From Triglochin maritima (taxonomy: Eukaryota > Streptophyta > Magnoliopsida > Alismatales > Juncaginaceae), in contig OY821779.1 in NCBI GenBank assembly GCA_963682175.1, positions 3,794,501-3,858,500 of the forward strand: a stretch of DNA of 64,000 nt, given 5' to 3'. Positions 1-12,066 of this stretch are shown in pieces (position 1 is the stretch's first letter; every line of letters starts with the position of its first letter). A program made the position numbers and the translations under genes. The notes below the pieces were generated by a model. The model made no database searches and was not told where the DNA came from. It saw nothing but the letters and a program-made list of their open reading frames with translations.

Positions 1-108
1 TTTCACTATTAGCTTTATCTTTTACTTCTTGTTTTGCTCTCCTTTAATTGTTGAATAATAAGCGAAGTTAGTTTATCTGGTTACCTTCTTTCCTCTTTTG
101 CCCACTAG

Positions 109-204
109 ACTCGAGTTGCCATCCAAGCAGCTCAACTATGAGAACAGACCATTTAGTGAGTCCCAATGCCAGCCAGAATGGGGGCATTACTGGGGGATTT
201 AAGA
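109..204 (+). other. possible degraded upstream exon of THO2
   Basis: A splice-acceptor-like CCCACTAG precedes position 109 and a GT donor follows 204. One frame starts TRVAIQAAQL and then hits a stop. Another frame further on reads SPNASQNGGITGGF. Both pieces look like the low-conservation stretch that precedes the conserved Tho2 domain, but they lie in different frames, and the end phase does not fit the next exon at 346. It may be a real exon with a base error or indel, or chance. The assignment is tentative. Confidence 0.28.
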
Positions 205-345
205 GTATTCATTTTGAGTTTTCTCTCGGTCTCCGGATATTAGATGATAACTGAGAGTATTGAAATGGAGCATTGAAACATTTTTCGAAGTAACTTTCTT
301 CTCATGATTAGCTGCTGATAATATTTACGGTCTGGCTGTCTTTAG

Positions 346-3300
346 GTGGTCCGATCTTCTCAACACCATACGTCTCATGCTACCTGCAAAAGCCTGGAAT
401 AGTCTCTCTCCTGATCTATATGCCACATTTTGGGGCTTAACTCTGTACGATCTCTATGTTCCCAAAAATTGTTATGGCTCAGAGATCAGCAAGCAGCATG
501 TTGCTCTTAAAATCCTTGAAGAGGTTTCTGATAATTCAAGTTCAGCAATTGCCAAACGCAAAAAAGACAAGGAACGAATCCAGGAGCTGCTCGATAAACT
601 GACTGGTGAACTTAAAAGGCATGAACAGCATGTTGCATCTGTCCGTCAAAGGCTTACTCGTGAAAAAGATAAGTGGTTAAGTTCCTGTCCTGACACGTTG
701 AAAATCAACATGGAGTTTTTTCAGCGTTGCATCTTCCCTCGATGCATTTTTAGCATGACCGATGCAGTGTATTGTGCCGTATTTGTACAAACACTTCATT
801 CACTGGGCACCCCATACTTCAACACTGTGAATCATATCGACATTCTAATTTGTAAGACTTTGCAACCAATGATTTGCTGCTGCACTGAGTATGAAGCAGG
901 CAGGCTTGGTAGGTTTTTGTATGAGACTTTAAAGATGGCATATCATTGGAAGGTAACACTATCTTATTTCCACAATTATATTATTTGTTCTTTATTTGTC
1001 ATAGAAGATAGGCCCTTATCTGACTCTTAAATTCTTCTCTTCTCAGAATGATGAGTCTATATACGAACGTGAATGTGGAAATATGCCTGGCTTTGCTGTT
1101 TACTATAGATACCCAAACAGTCAACGCGTCACATTTGGGCAGTTTGTTCGAGTATGTTTCTTTGATTTTTATGGGATTTATCATATATCATTTCAAAATA
1201 AAGGACAGTCAGTCAGCCGTTGAAGCTTTATAATAATGTTTGCCAAGAAACAAACGTTGGTTATGATCTCTGTGTTTCACTTGCCCAACACTTTCTCAAA
1301 TTAGGGATCCCAGTTCTTTCAACCATCTTGAGTTATGACATATTGACATGTGCGTCAGATGCTAGTGAACTTCTCCATGATAGGGACGAGCAAGGAAATG
1401 CTTGCTTATGATAAGATGGGAATTATTCTTTGATTTTATTTTTTTTGCTTTTGTTCCTCTACCCTTCTGTTTTGATTTTTGCCCCCTGGTTTCTACTCTA
1501 AATTGGTTTGCTGCGAAATCCTTAATTATCAAAAGAAAAAAGAAGTGGGAATAAGACACTCTTATTTCCCAACTACTAGTAGTTACTCTTGGAATAGTTG
1601 ACTACAATATAGCATGTTCCCGACTCTTATATATTTATACCTTATACTATAGTACTGATAAATGGTGTATACATTTACTGTAATTTTCACCAAGACATAC
1701 TTCCAACAAAACTAAGGAATACATCATTCCTAAGCTGAGTTCTTGACATCTCACAGTCATGTAGCTGAGTTTCGAGAGTCATCATTATTTTTTAATCTTC
1801 TCATTGGTTGCTCTAGGTGCATGTGAAATGGAGCACAAGGTTAACAAAATTGTTTATTCAGTGTTTGGAGTCAACTGAATATATGGAGATCAGAAATGCT
1901 CTGATAACCTTGACAAAAATATCAAGTGTTTTTCCTGTTACACGGCGAAGTGGTGTTAATCTGGAGAAACGGGTAAATGACCTTTCAACTTGTGGTTTCA
2001 TTTTTTCATATATAGCTACTGATATTTTTCTGGAAGAGAGAAATATGTTACACGGCAAAGTGGTGTTAATCGGTATTTAGATTATCTTATAAATTTGCAG
2101 GTGGTTAAAATAAAGCTGGACGAGAGAGAGGATCTAAAAGTCTTGGCCACTGGTGTGGCTGCTGCTTTGGCTGCTCGCAAGGTAAATTTTTATCTTCAAT
2201 ATGAATGTAAAAGTTCATAGCAATAGCTGTAAAATTTGCAAGTTTTTTCTGTACATAACGTTTTCCATGTTGGAATTGCAGAGTTTATGGGTTTCTGAAG
2301 AAGAGTTTGGAATGGGTTTTATCGATCCAAAACCTTCTGCGAAATCTTATGCTTTAAATTTGGTGAATTCACAGAATGGTTTTCCATCAAATCCATCTAC
2401 TAGTATGGCAACTGCCGTGAAGAGTGGGAATGCAGGGTCCCAGCCTTTAGATTCTGTGAATGCTATGAGAGAACCATCAGCTCGAACAAAGTCTATAGAT
2501 GGATGGGTTGACCGAAACGAAAACAACTCGGTGTTGAAATCAGAGTTGCCATCACAAAAAGGAAAGAGTGTCTTGAATTCAGCTAATTCAGACTTCTTGC
2601 CTTCTAGTGTTCCTTCTAGTAACACCAAGCCATCAGGGAGTATTAAAAACACAAATGATTTAGGGAAAGCTGAAGAATCTTTGACAAAATCTGCTTCAAA
2701 ACCTCCTGTTGAATCTGAGGTATTCCTTGCACCGGGTTCATCAAGTTGCATAAATCTTGCTCTTCTTTGTAAATCTCAATTTTTACTTGGCTAACAAAAA
2801 TATAAATGTAAATGAAATATGCTGTTTTATAATTACAACGTGATGTTGTGTATTGGCATAAGATATAGAAATTGGTATTTTCTTATTTCATTTTTCTTGA
2901 AGTGGCATTTATTTGCAGTGAACTCTTTACCATTGTGAAACTAGTTAACTTTTTTTTGACAATGATTTTGCGATTCTTTATATCTTTCTAAAATGCAAAT
3001 TTCAGGAATCATTTGTCTCAAAAGAATGCAAAAGAAAACCATAAAACTTCACCTCTCCTTTCGACCTATTTTATTTGGTCTATAGCTATTTGTAGTTTAT
3101 ATTGGTAGACATTATGACATGATAGTAGAATGCTATTGAACATAGACGTTTACATCTGTGCCTGCACCTGGTGTTATCAACAACGACCATGTCTACCACA
3201 TTAAATTTCACAAATTCTCTAATTTTTCTCCTGTCAGGTTGAGAACATGAATCCGGAGGGTTTTCTTCTTCTTTAGAAATGAGTTTCCAATGTCGGACTT

Positions 3301-6300
3301 GGGAATCATGAGTTATTTTCCATTTTATCATAATTTATCTTTTATGATATTTAACTGTATGTAACTTTTATTTGCCTTGGATCTTCCAATTTGGTCAGCT
3401 TAGTCTCTATCAGTGATTGATTGGTTCTTCATCTTGACAGTCAAAGCCAAAACGTTCCACACAAACATCTCTTTCAAAGCAACGAAGGCAGGATGCAAAA
3501 GAAGATGTTAAAACAGCAAAACTCCTTGGCAGGAGTGCTAATCAGACATCTAGTGCAACTGGTGACAGAGAGCCACGTATTCATTCTTCTGGCAACAACA
3601 ATTTGGTTTTGACAGGTGATTTAAACAGTAATACAGTGAATGTAGAAACTAGCTCTCTGCAGCCTGTAGAATCACGTCTATCTAGCGGAACGGATATGGA
3701 TAATGCTGAGGTTCCTGAAATGCCCAGACCGACCTCATCTCGCTTAGCTCATGATGATTTTCATTCTTCCACAAAACGTGCAGATAAGCAACAAAGAAGG
3801 TCCATTCAAACGGAGGAGCAAGACAGGCTCATCAAACGCCGAAAAGGAGAGAATGAAGCAAAAGATGCTCATCTGTTGGATCATGAAAGATCTGGTTCTG
3901 ATGAACCAAATCAGAACAAGCTTGCCGACAAACACTTGTCTAAGGATAAGGTTAATGAAAAACATGATAAAGACAATAGAGAAAAAAATGACCGTGCTGA
4001 TAAAACTCGCTCTGATGATATTCTTGGTAAAACTAGAGATAGATCAATGGAAAGGTATGGAAGAGAGCGATCTGTTGAGAGAATGCAAGAAAGAGGAGAG
4101 AGGATCTCTGATCGTCCAGTTGACAAATTTAGAGACGATAGAAATAAAGATGATAGGATTAAGCCTCGTCGTGTTGATGGATCATCAGATAAGATGCACC
4201 CTGATGAGCGTTTTAATGGGCAGGGTTTGCCTCCACCACCTCCTTTTCTACCTACTAGTTTTGTTCCCCAATCCATTGGGGCCACTCGTAGGGAAGAGGA
4301 TGGTGAACGGAGAACGAGTTCAACGAGACATGGACAAAGGCTTTCTCCCAGACATGATGAGAAAGAACGTAGGCACTCCGAGGAAATTTTGCTTTCTCAT
4401 GATGAGGCCAAACGCAGAAGGGATGATGAATTTCGGGAAAGAAAGCATGATGAAAGGGATACCATAACGAAGGTATGTTTATCAAAGAAATCTTTCTTAG
4501 AACAATTTTACGATTGACGATTTTGAATGTATATCCTTCACTATAATCTCTCAAGATTCAAGGTCATGAGTTTGCAAACATCCTGCATTAGGTTGTGTTC
4601 TCTAATTATATGTTATGCATGCTACTAGTGTGAAGGATATATTTGATACATTACAAGAACATTAGTGTACTGGAGTCATGAATTTTGTTGGGGTAAGAAA
4701 ATGTATATTTTTAGCACTCTGATGTCTCCACTTTCTGGTCCTACATTTCCCTCTAGCATATATACCTTTTACCTGATTATTAGCTTGAGCCCTTCATTCC
4801 TTCCTTGGTTTAAAACAAAATGACCCACCCAGTAGTCAATTCTTTAATTGATTGGTGAGTTAAAAGACATATTTTGACAAAGATTAGCTCAAAAAGGAGG
4901 GGGCAGTATCTTGCAATCATTGGGGATCGTAAGGAGCTGCAAGTTGTCCTAAAGAAGATTCTTTTAGACACTAAATCAATTCATTGGGGAAGCACGTGGA
5001 GAATCCAAAGTTTCCTAAGCAGAAATTTGTGGAGGTTGATGCTACTTGCAATTTGTGGGGCACGGAGATTCAGTATGCTATTAAACTGCTGGCTGTTTTC
5101 CAAACATCAGAACAGCAAAACAAAAACAGCCAGCAGTTTGCCTAAACATTTCTAGTACTTTTGCTTGTTTTGATGTTTAGGCATAAATCTTGTAAAGACG
5201 TTGCCCATGGATCTCGTGACATTACTCTGTGAAATTATATGTGCGCTCAAATTTTGAAGCACTTTGCATTTCAACTGTTGCGTGATGTTAATCGTTGGTT
5301 TATCATTTGTTTCTCTCAATGAGGGGCCTTAGGAGTTACGAAACAATTTTCTCTGATACACACACAAATGACAATTTGGCTCTTCGTTCAAGTTTGAATC
5401 GATTTAACATACAAATTCTTAGCTTATTGAACGTAGACTTCTCTCTAACATACAAACATGACAATTTGGCTCTTTGTTCAAGTTTGAATCAATTTAACAT
5501 ACAAAACCCTAGCTTATTGAGCATATACACTCTTTTAGTACCTTTGGCTTTATCTGGCAAATAGGTGGAGCTGAAATGGTCGTTCTTGAAAGAATTTTTT
5601 TAGGTCTGTTTCTCTGAAGTTGTGCGAGTGCATGATACGTCGAGAGCAATTAAGAGTTCAACTGCTTCTGTTTCTTTATAATTTTCATGAATAATGATAG
5701 GTTATGCCGGTGTATGTAGGTAGATGACAGAGAAAAGGAGAAGGGGAATGCTGGCCAGGATGATATAGATGGTACGGCAATGTTGAAGAGACGGAAAATT
5801 AAAAGGGAACTGTCATCAGGTGATGCCGGTAGGGAATTTTCTCCTGTGGCGCCACCATCACATTCACCTCATGGAACTCAACCACTTGATGGAGATAGGG
5901 GAGATCGGAAGGGTTGTGCCATCCCACATCGGACCTCCTATTCGGAGGACACAACATCAAGGATCCATGGAAAGGAAGCAAGCAAAAGCCTCAGAAATGA
6001 AATGGATCAGTATCCTTAATTTTAATTTATATGATGTTTCATTCATTGTTGCTTTGACTTTTGCTATCATCATCGTGATTAAAAATGACCCTTGAAGCTT
6101 CAGTTGCACACCCGATCAATAGAAAAAAGGAACATACAGAGAGATGACTATTTTGTGTTTTAGAATAGTAAGATTACTTGACAAGACTCTTTAAGAGAGA
6201 AACATGAAACATCACATTGATAACTGTTGCAACATTGATTACTGTAGCGACATTCCGGTGTTAGTAGTTGGCTTCCTGTTTAAATCTGAATTGATTTAGC

Positions 6301-6601
6301 ATATATCCCCTTTGAGATCAATGTTTTACATTTGATATGTGACAAGTTGAACTTCAAAAGTAAGAGGTTGAGTGAAGCACGTGGTGAAACAAAATAACTG
6401 ATCTGTCGAACTAAACGTGTCTTGTTGATTTCCATAATCATTTGAACAGAGTTGTTTTTGGTTGAATTTCCCTTTTTTTATTGATTTTGGTTGTTTACAT
6501 TTGAGGATGGCCCTTGACTTAATTGATACAGAACTCACGAACGGGAACGGGAAGAAGAGAAGCGGCTTAGAATAGAGGCAAAGAGGAAACATCGGAAATG
6601 A
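346..6601 (+). CDS. THO2: THO complex subunit 2 (THO2), 3' half of the gene
   Basis: THO2 is the large scaffold of the nuclear THO/TREX complex, which couples transcription and mRNP assembly to mRNA export and, in plants, to small-RNA biogenesis. I read exons 346-952, 1047-1151, 1817-1972, 2101-2181, 2282-2719, 3441-4472, 5720-6009 and 6532-6601. All have GT/AG borders and consistent phases, giving the last 925 residues of a protein that is roughly 1,800 residues in other plants. The conserved Tho2 region is clear: AWNSLSPDLYATFWGLTLYD, then FFQRCIFPRCIFSMTDAVYC, then CLESTEYMEIRNALITLTKI and SSVFPVTRRSGVNLEKR. A long, charged, disordered tail follows (3441-6601), rich in RD/RE/KD pairs with a proline run PPPPPF, and it ends in the basic EAKRKHRK. 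The exons in the window show no break. The 5' half lies outside the window. Confidence 0.93.
5363..5530. repeat. tandem duplication in a THO2 intron
   Basis: Two copies of a roughly 70-80-bp sequence (core GACAATTTGGCTCTT at 5370 and 5460) repeat with a 90-bp period and a few mismatches. It lies in the intron between exons 3441-4472 and 5720-6009. The rest of that intron (4473-5719) shows nothing I recognise. Confidence 0.7.
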
Positions 6602-7156
6602 AGCTGTGCTTTTACTAATCATGGCAATCGAAAAAGTTATTAAAAAAAGATGTTGTGGCCTTCCGACATTAACTAAAGAACATCCTGCCATGTCTTGAGT
6701 TGGCAGGGCTGGCACCGTTCTCTTCACAGGGAAGCCACATTGCCTCTAGTTTATCCATCTTTTCCCTATTGTCTGGACTCTGGACACATTGGCTTCCTAG
6801 TGTTAATTTATGTTGCCAAAGGTTGGAGTTGATGGGTAAATTCCCAATAGAGGTCGCCCATTGAATGAAGCATTATTGACCAGAATGATATTTATTTCCT
6901 TGAATAATTTATGCTTTATGTGTAGTACTAGAGAATTTTGAGTGCCAATTTTGAAGGTTACGAGTGTCCTATGTTGGACCACATAGTATGGTCCGAAAAA
7001 GGGTTTCTCTCCACTATCGAGTTTGTTTTGGGTAGACCAGTAGATTTCCTCTTTTTGTAATTAATGTTTATATATTAATAGTAGTGGAAGCTTTCTTATA
7101 TTTCCCTCCGATTTGTTGTGATTTGAGAACTATTGTTCAGTTGTGATTAATTTTGT
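6602..7156 (+). other. THO2 3' UTR and intergenic DNA
   Basis: This follows the THO2 stop codon directly. It is AT-rich with no coding frame of note, and probably holds the 3' UTR and polyadenylation region. AATAA-like words occur near 6903, but I cannot fix the cleavage site. It ends at the boundary of the next mobile element. Confidence 0.5.
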
Positions 7157-7616
7157 GAGCAGTTAAACGTTGATTGTGAATTACTTAAATCGTTCGTATT
7201 AATCACCATTTTGCCATATACTTTCCATTAATACTCATTTTGTCCCGTCTATTAAAAGGAGTTTTCTCTCTAAATTTCTCACTTTGCTAGTACAAACACC
7301 AATGAAATGTCTGGTGAATTGTCGGAATATGTCGGTAAATAAATAAAAAATCGGTCGTAACGTTTGCAAAAAGTCTCCCCTGTGCGTAGGGGTGTTGGTT
7401 TTTGCTGACGTTTCGATCGATTTTTTTTAATTACTGTGTCGAATTCAGACAGTCTGTCAGACATTTCATTGGTATTTGTACTGGTAGAGTAAGAAAAATT
7501 AAGAGAGAAACATTCTTTTAAGAGACGTGACGAAATGTGTATTAATGGAAAGTGAATGTTAATTGATTTATTGGTGCGGACGATTAAAGTAATTTGCAGA
7601 CGATAAATAGTAATTT
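7157..7616. mobile_element. foldback MITE of the MULE-PMD-OTU family
   Basis: The two halves are inverted copies of each other. The left arm reads inward through CTTAAATCGTTCG, CCATTTTGCC, a CGTCCCGTCT block and CAAACACCAATGAAATGTCTG. The right arm carries the reverse complement of the same blocks down to 7616. The same order of blocks forms the transposase-side end of the large element at 8143-14058, including the conserved ATGTCTG start-codon context. The element is about 460 bp with no transposase of its own. Ends are assigned by alignment to the large element and may be off by a few bases. No convincing target duplication was seen. Confidence 0.7.
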
Positions 7617-8142
7617 CTTTAACTTTTGGTTATTGATTTTTGAACTATTTTGCCCCCAAACGAATATTTTGCTGTCAGAGCAACACAAATTTCCAAGAGG
7701 TGGAAGAGAGAAAAGCAGATGATGCAGATCTGGTTGTTTTGGGTCATCTTCCATCCTAATATTTTCATAATGTAAACTTGTCAAATCAAAATTCTTTCTA
7801 TTCTACAATCTCTCTCTCCATCAGTCCATCTTAATAATATTTTCCACTAAACCACAACTTATCAATAAATATTAACTTTCAAATCAACATTCTCTTGCTT
7901 ACACATCATTTCTTTTTCCCCAATCAAATAATTAACTTATTGTATTTACAATAATTTTTATAATTAATGTTAAACAATTTAAAGTGGGTAAACTAATAAA
8001 TTTACAAATTAAGCTAAAAAAATTAAACTAATTAATTTACAAATTCAACTAATTTTAAACTAATTGATCTAATTTCAAACAAATTAAACTAATTACTTTA
8101 CAAATTAAAAATTATTTAAAACAAAAAAGAACAAAAAAAAAA
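7617..8142. other. AT-rich spacer between two related elements
   Basis: Very AT-rich with many short repeats of AATTAAACTAATTxA (about 7960-8110). No coding frame or RNA gene is visible. It ends in a run of ten A (8133-8142), which abuts the next element. Confidence 0.5.
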
Positions 8143-8203
8143 CTGAACTGCTATTCGTCGCCGTAAAACTACTTAAATCGCCCGTAAGATTACCATTTTG
8201 CCC
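8143..8203 (+). repeat. left terminal inverted repeat of the MULE
   Basis: It matches the reverse complement of 13998-14058 over about 61 bp with a handful of mismatches. Similarity continues less strictly for roughly 90 bp further, up to the ATG of the first gene. Confidence 0.85.
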
Positions 8204-8289
8204 CTCTACACTTTCTACTAATATAACTCCCCATTTCACTCTTTTACCACAACTTTATCTTCATATCACTCTTCTCTTCACTACATAAG

Positions 8290-10932
8290 ATGTCTCGGAG
8301 GCCAGGAAAAGAACCAGCGGAGACCCCTGACTACTCATATCTGGTAAATTACCTTGTTTATTTCAATTAATTTTATAAAAAAAACATTTTTGAGTCGAGC
8401 GTCCGCAGGAGACGCCCGACCCAACGAGAGGGCGGTCGCGGGAACCGCCACCGCCCTGGGGGAGGCGGTTGCCGCGACCGCCCTCTCGTAGGGTCGGGCG
8501 TCCAAGGAACAGACGTCTGCGGGAGACGTCTCCCACGTAGGGCAGGCGGCTCCGGCAGACGCCTACCACGTAGGGTAGGCGGCTCCCGCAGACGACCAAG
8601 TTTTTTTTTGTTAAAATTGATTATAAATTGTGATAAAATTTAAATAAATTGAAAATTATGTTAATAATGAGTTAAATTAGTTTAGTAAATCGTTTATTAA
8701 TTATAAAATGTGATAATTGCTAAATAAATTGATTATTATGTTAGTAATTAGTTGTGTACGATTTTAGTAAAGGATTATTGATTAATTGTGATAATTGCTA
8801 AATAAATTGATTATTAAGTTACTAATTAGTTTTAGTAAAATCATTAATAAATTTGTATTTTTAAATTGAATTAATAGTCATCGGGTTACCGTGGAGGAAA
8901 AGGGAAATCAATTCCCTTACGCGCTGTACGTAGTATAGCAGACGAGTCAGGTCCTCGTCATCCACGTACACGTGGTATTTCTGCTTCAGTTAGGAGAGAG
9001 AGAGATCTGTTACGTCGCCGTCAGACACCTGTAGAGTCTTTCGACGACGATGATGATTCAGATGAGGCGAGGAGTCACGACGACAGTGACGATGGGGGCC
9101 GATACGACTTGGGGCCACAGGAGGAGGTGGTACATCAGTCCGGCCGAGGACGGGGGCGACACGCTGGTCCTTCAGCTGAGTGGGTCATTAGGAAGGATCG
9201 AGGTGGCCGGTTTGTGACCGGCGATTCGAGTTCGTGCACTGCAGACGCTCGAGCTCAGAAGAAGAAGAGGGGTGATGACGAGTCTTGGATCGTCACGGAT
9301 ATTATTCCCGGTGGTCCTATAGATGGCAGCGTCATTCCGAGTTTCGGAGGCCACGTCGCCAGACGCATCTGGGATGGCGAGGAGCGGAAGGTTTTGAAGT
9401 GCCATAATCGGCACAAAGCCTGTACGACATTGCAGGCATGGCGTTTAGTGATGACTGAGGATATGACGACGACCGTGGTTGACAGTGGATTGGGTCACTT
9501 GCCGTACAACATGTTTTCCTGCATCGACATGCCGTTGATTTCGGCATTCGTGGAGCGGTGGCAGCCTGACACCAACACTTTCCACTTACCGTTCAGAGAG
9601 ATGACGATCATGTTGCATGACGTCTTTCAGATTCTGCACATTCTGTTGAGGGTCCCATGGTTAGTGCGCAGGCGCTGACATCTGAGCTGAAGTTATATGT
9701 ATCTGAGTTGATGGGTGTCAGCCTGGAGGGTCTTGGGCGGGATAGCTCATTTTGGAGTGGCGGTAGTGTTTGTATCGACGCTGTGGACGAGTGTTGCAGA
9801 CGGGGGCGACCACCACGGACTGAGGATACACAGATGACTGCTTATTTCTTCTTACTGCTAGGCTGCGTATTGTTTGTCGACAAGAGCGGTTCCAGACTGA
9901 GACCACGCGACTTATTGGAGGCGAGGGACCCAGATACCATTGGTGATTACTCATGGGGGTCGACGACGTTGGCATATCTGTATCGTCAGCTGGGCATATC
10001 TAGTCGTGCTGATTGTGGTCAGATTACGGGTTGTCTTACACTGCTGCAGGCTTGGATATATGAGTATTTTCCTACTTTCCGCCCACATCGTGAGCGGAAG
10101 ATTGTTGAGCGTGGCCATCCTCGTTCGCGTATGTGGGCTGTCCGGGCGGAGGATAAGAGCGAGAGTCGACTTCTTTCTATTCGTAGACGGCTAGATCAGA
10201 TGACTGCATCGCATGTATATAATGTATATATCATTCACGTTTATTTAAATTTAATTTTATTATTATTAACGTATAAACGTTTAGGTGGAGTTGTTACCGT
10301 ATGGTCCCGAGCCTGCTGTAGCTGTGCCGAGGACTACATTTGCCGGCATTATTCGTTATAGGGATATCACAGAGCATTATATACCTGATCGCGTGTTACG
10401 TCAGTTAGGTTACATTCAGGTGATCCCGGTTGACATCCCGACGCCCGAGCATGCAGTACGGTCTGCGACTGCGACGATGTACGACGTCAGGCACAGCGTT
10501 TCGTCTGCGGAATCGGTTTGGAGGACATTTCCGAGACTAGGACGACTACACCTCGCCGATCTGAGTCGTAGCCGCGACCCCTCCACTTGTGCTCCAGATT
10601 ATTTGCAGTGGTTCGGTAGGTGCTCACATCCACTACTCGTACGCGGTATCATTCCGAGACCGGAGAGACCACTGGATAGGACATGTACCGATGCGGTAAG
10701 TTTATCTAATTTTATATTTAATTGTAAAGTATATTTTGTTATTGTACGCTAATTTTTATTTTACATACAGTGGATGAGTAGGGCGATACGGTGTACGCAG
10801 CCGTTCTTGCGATAGAGAGACGTCATGCCGAGTGAGGCGACGAGACTTGCATGTACAGATTGGGATCGCCTGATCGAGGATTGGAACAGTCAGTTGGGCA
10901 TTTCGGACCATGATTCAGATGCTGAGCTGTAG
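8290..10932 (+). pseudogene. plant mobile domain (PMD) gene of the MULE, broken
   Basis: Exons read as 8290-8343, 8878-10214, 10285-10695 and 10771-10932, with GT/AG borders and matching phases. After a short acidic, disordered N-terminus (ESFDDDDDSDEARSHDDSDD), the PMD (aminotransferase-like) fold shows HLPFREMTIMLHDVFQILHI, YFFLLLGCVLFVDKS and ITGCLTLLQAWIYEYFPTFR, then RTFPRLGRLHLADLSR. PMD proteins occur both as host genes (MAIN/MAIL) and inside transposons; their role in elements is not known. Two lesions are visible: a 1-nt loss near 9644, just after the LHI motif, which shifts into the next frame; and an in-frame TAG at 10813-10815, 39 codons before the natural stop. The terminal inverted repeats and the convergent transposase make it element cargo rather than a host gene. 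Confidence 0.8.
8398..8600. repeat. GC-rich hairpin array, first intron of PMD gene
   Basis: An island of high GC in an AT-rich intron. A near-perfect inverted repeat of about 39 bp (8411-8449 with 8464-8502) centres on the PMD-side array. After it come several GACGTCT/AGACGTC and GGCGGCTCC/AGACGCC stems with CCTACCACGTAGG palindromes. It is the counterpart of the array at 13626-13843 at the other end of the element. Confidence 0.85.
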
Positions 10933-11268
10933 TTGTCTTGCTTTTACTTTCGTTTTGTTGCACTGTTACTACATTTTTTAGTATTTGCTTATGTTTATTT
11001 GTGTACTCTTGTTATTTATTTCTGACGAACATATCTTCTACATATTTCTTTGACTATCGTATATTTTAATATATTTGTTTCACGAAAATATTTTCAACTT
11101 ATTTCTTTACATATCAAATAATATTTAAATTTAAAATACGGTAAAAGAACAACACGATATAAGTAGAAATACACGATATATTATACATTACAAAAACATT
11201 ACAAATTACAATCAAAATGTACCATGTAACCGGTTCCAATACTCCATCCTACTTTGGTACTGATCCTC
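10933..11268. other. spacer between convergent MULE genes
   Basis: About 340 bp of AT-rich sequence between the stop codons of the PMD gene and the OTU segment. It presumably holds the 3' ends of both transcripts. No other gene is seen. Confidence 0.5.
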
Positions 11269-11847
11269 TCATCCAACAACACTCTCATCTCGCATTTGAT
11301 ACCATAAGGTCGCTATAGGAGGTACTGGGAAATCATCAAGTAATTCCAAACGAATAAAATGTCTGTAACTCCCTAAAGCAATGACCAACTCTCTGGCAGG
11401 CCTCGTCATGGCAGACGGACACTCCCAAGGTAGAACAGTAAGACACGGGAACAACGAACCATCCGTTCCCACTGCAAAATACATGACCGCACACTTGTAA
11501 AAATTAGCAATAGGAAACAAGTCGGACCAAACCTCCATATAATGATCCTCGCCACAAACTCCCCCGCCCCAATCAATTCGTTGACGAGCCTCTCTCACAT
11601 TGCCGAAATAGACACTCTCATATATATGATGTGCACCTATCTCATTAGAAATCACACGACGGGCGTACGACCAGTTCTCCTGACAACCATGAAAGACATC
11701 GGCAACACATCGAAATCCACAGTTGCCATCAGCACGTACGTCATTCCACCTTTCCAGAAATGGTAAAATGATTCCTGGCAGTCTATCATTATATGGGAAG
11801 TTGTCCACGTCAACCCGTCCGGACACAGTAAGATAGGTAAATAACAA
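11269..11847 (-). pseudogene. OTU cysteine-protease-like domain of the MULE protein
   Basis: The ovarian-tumour (OTU) fold is recognised by NDVRADGNCGFRCVADVFHG, which contains the DGNC catalytic aspartate/cysteine signature, and by a C-terminal SYRHFIRLEL block that can supply the catalytic histidine. A central WGGGVCGEDHYMEVWSDLFP segment is typical of OTU proteins attached to plant MULE transposases. It most likely forms the last exon of the transposase gene. A donor (TCTG/GTATGT) sits near 11944, but I cannot find a good acceptor before the OTU block, so the splice may be lost. OTU domains usually remove ubiquitin; the substrate in transposons is unknown. The domain itself has no internal stop. 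Confidence 0.75.
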
Positions 11848-12000
11848 TTAATTAAAACAACAAAATTAGGAGATAATATATTCAACCCCATTTAGATTAC
11901 TGATATATATATTAAATAACATAACAACAAAGATATCGACATACCAGAAGATCCTGTGCCCGTATTCACGGACGATCGAGACGAATTAGACTGACGACCC

Positions 12001-12066
12001 CTGCTCCCACTACTGCCAGACCGACGACGACCCCTGCTCCCACTACTGCCAGACCGACCACGACCT
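12001..12066 (-). repeat. 33-bp tandem repeat coding for an RSG linker
   Basis: Two head-to-tail 33-bp copies, nearly identical. On the minus strand they encode RSGSSGSRGRR-like repeats between the transposase core and the OTU domain. Confidence 0.75.

Noticed and set aside
2347..4554. Several long frames antisense or shifted to THO2 exons
   Set aside because: Overlap with well-supported THO2 exons; no independent motifs.
4873..5155. 93-codon frame in a THO2 intron
   Set aside because: No known motif; frame continuity with neighbouring exons is not needed because those exons join in phase without it.
8363..8599. 78-codon minus-strand frame across the left hairpin array
   Set aside because: Simple translation of the GC-rich stems; no family motif.
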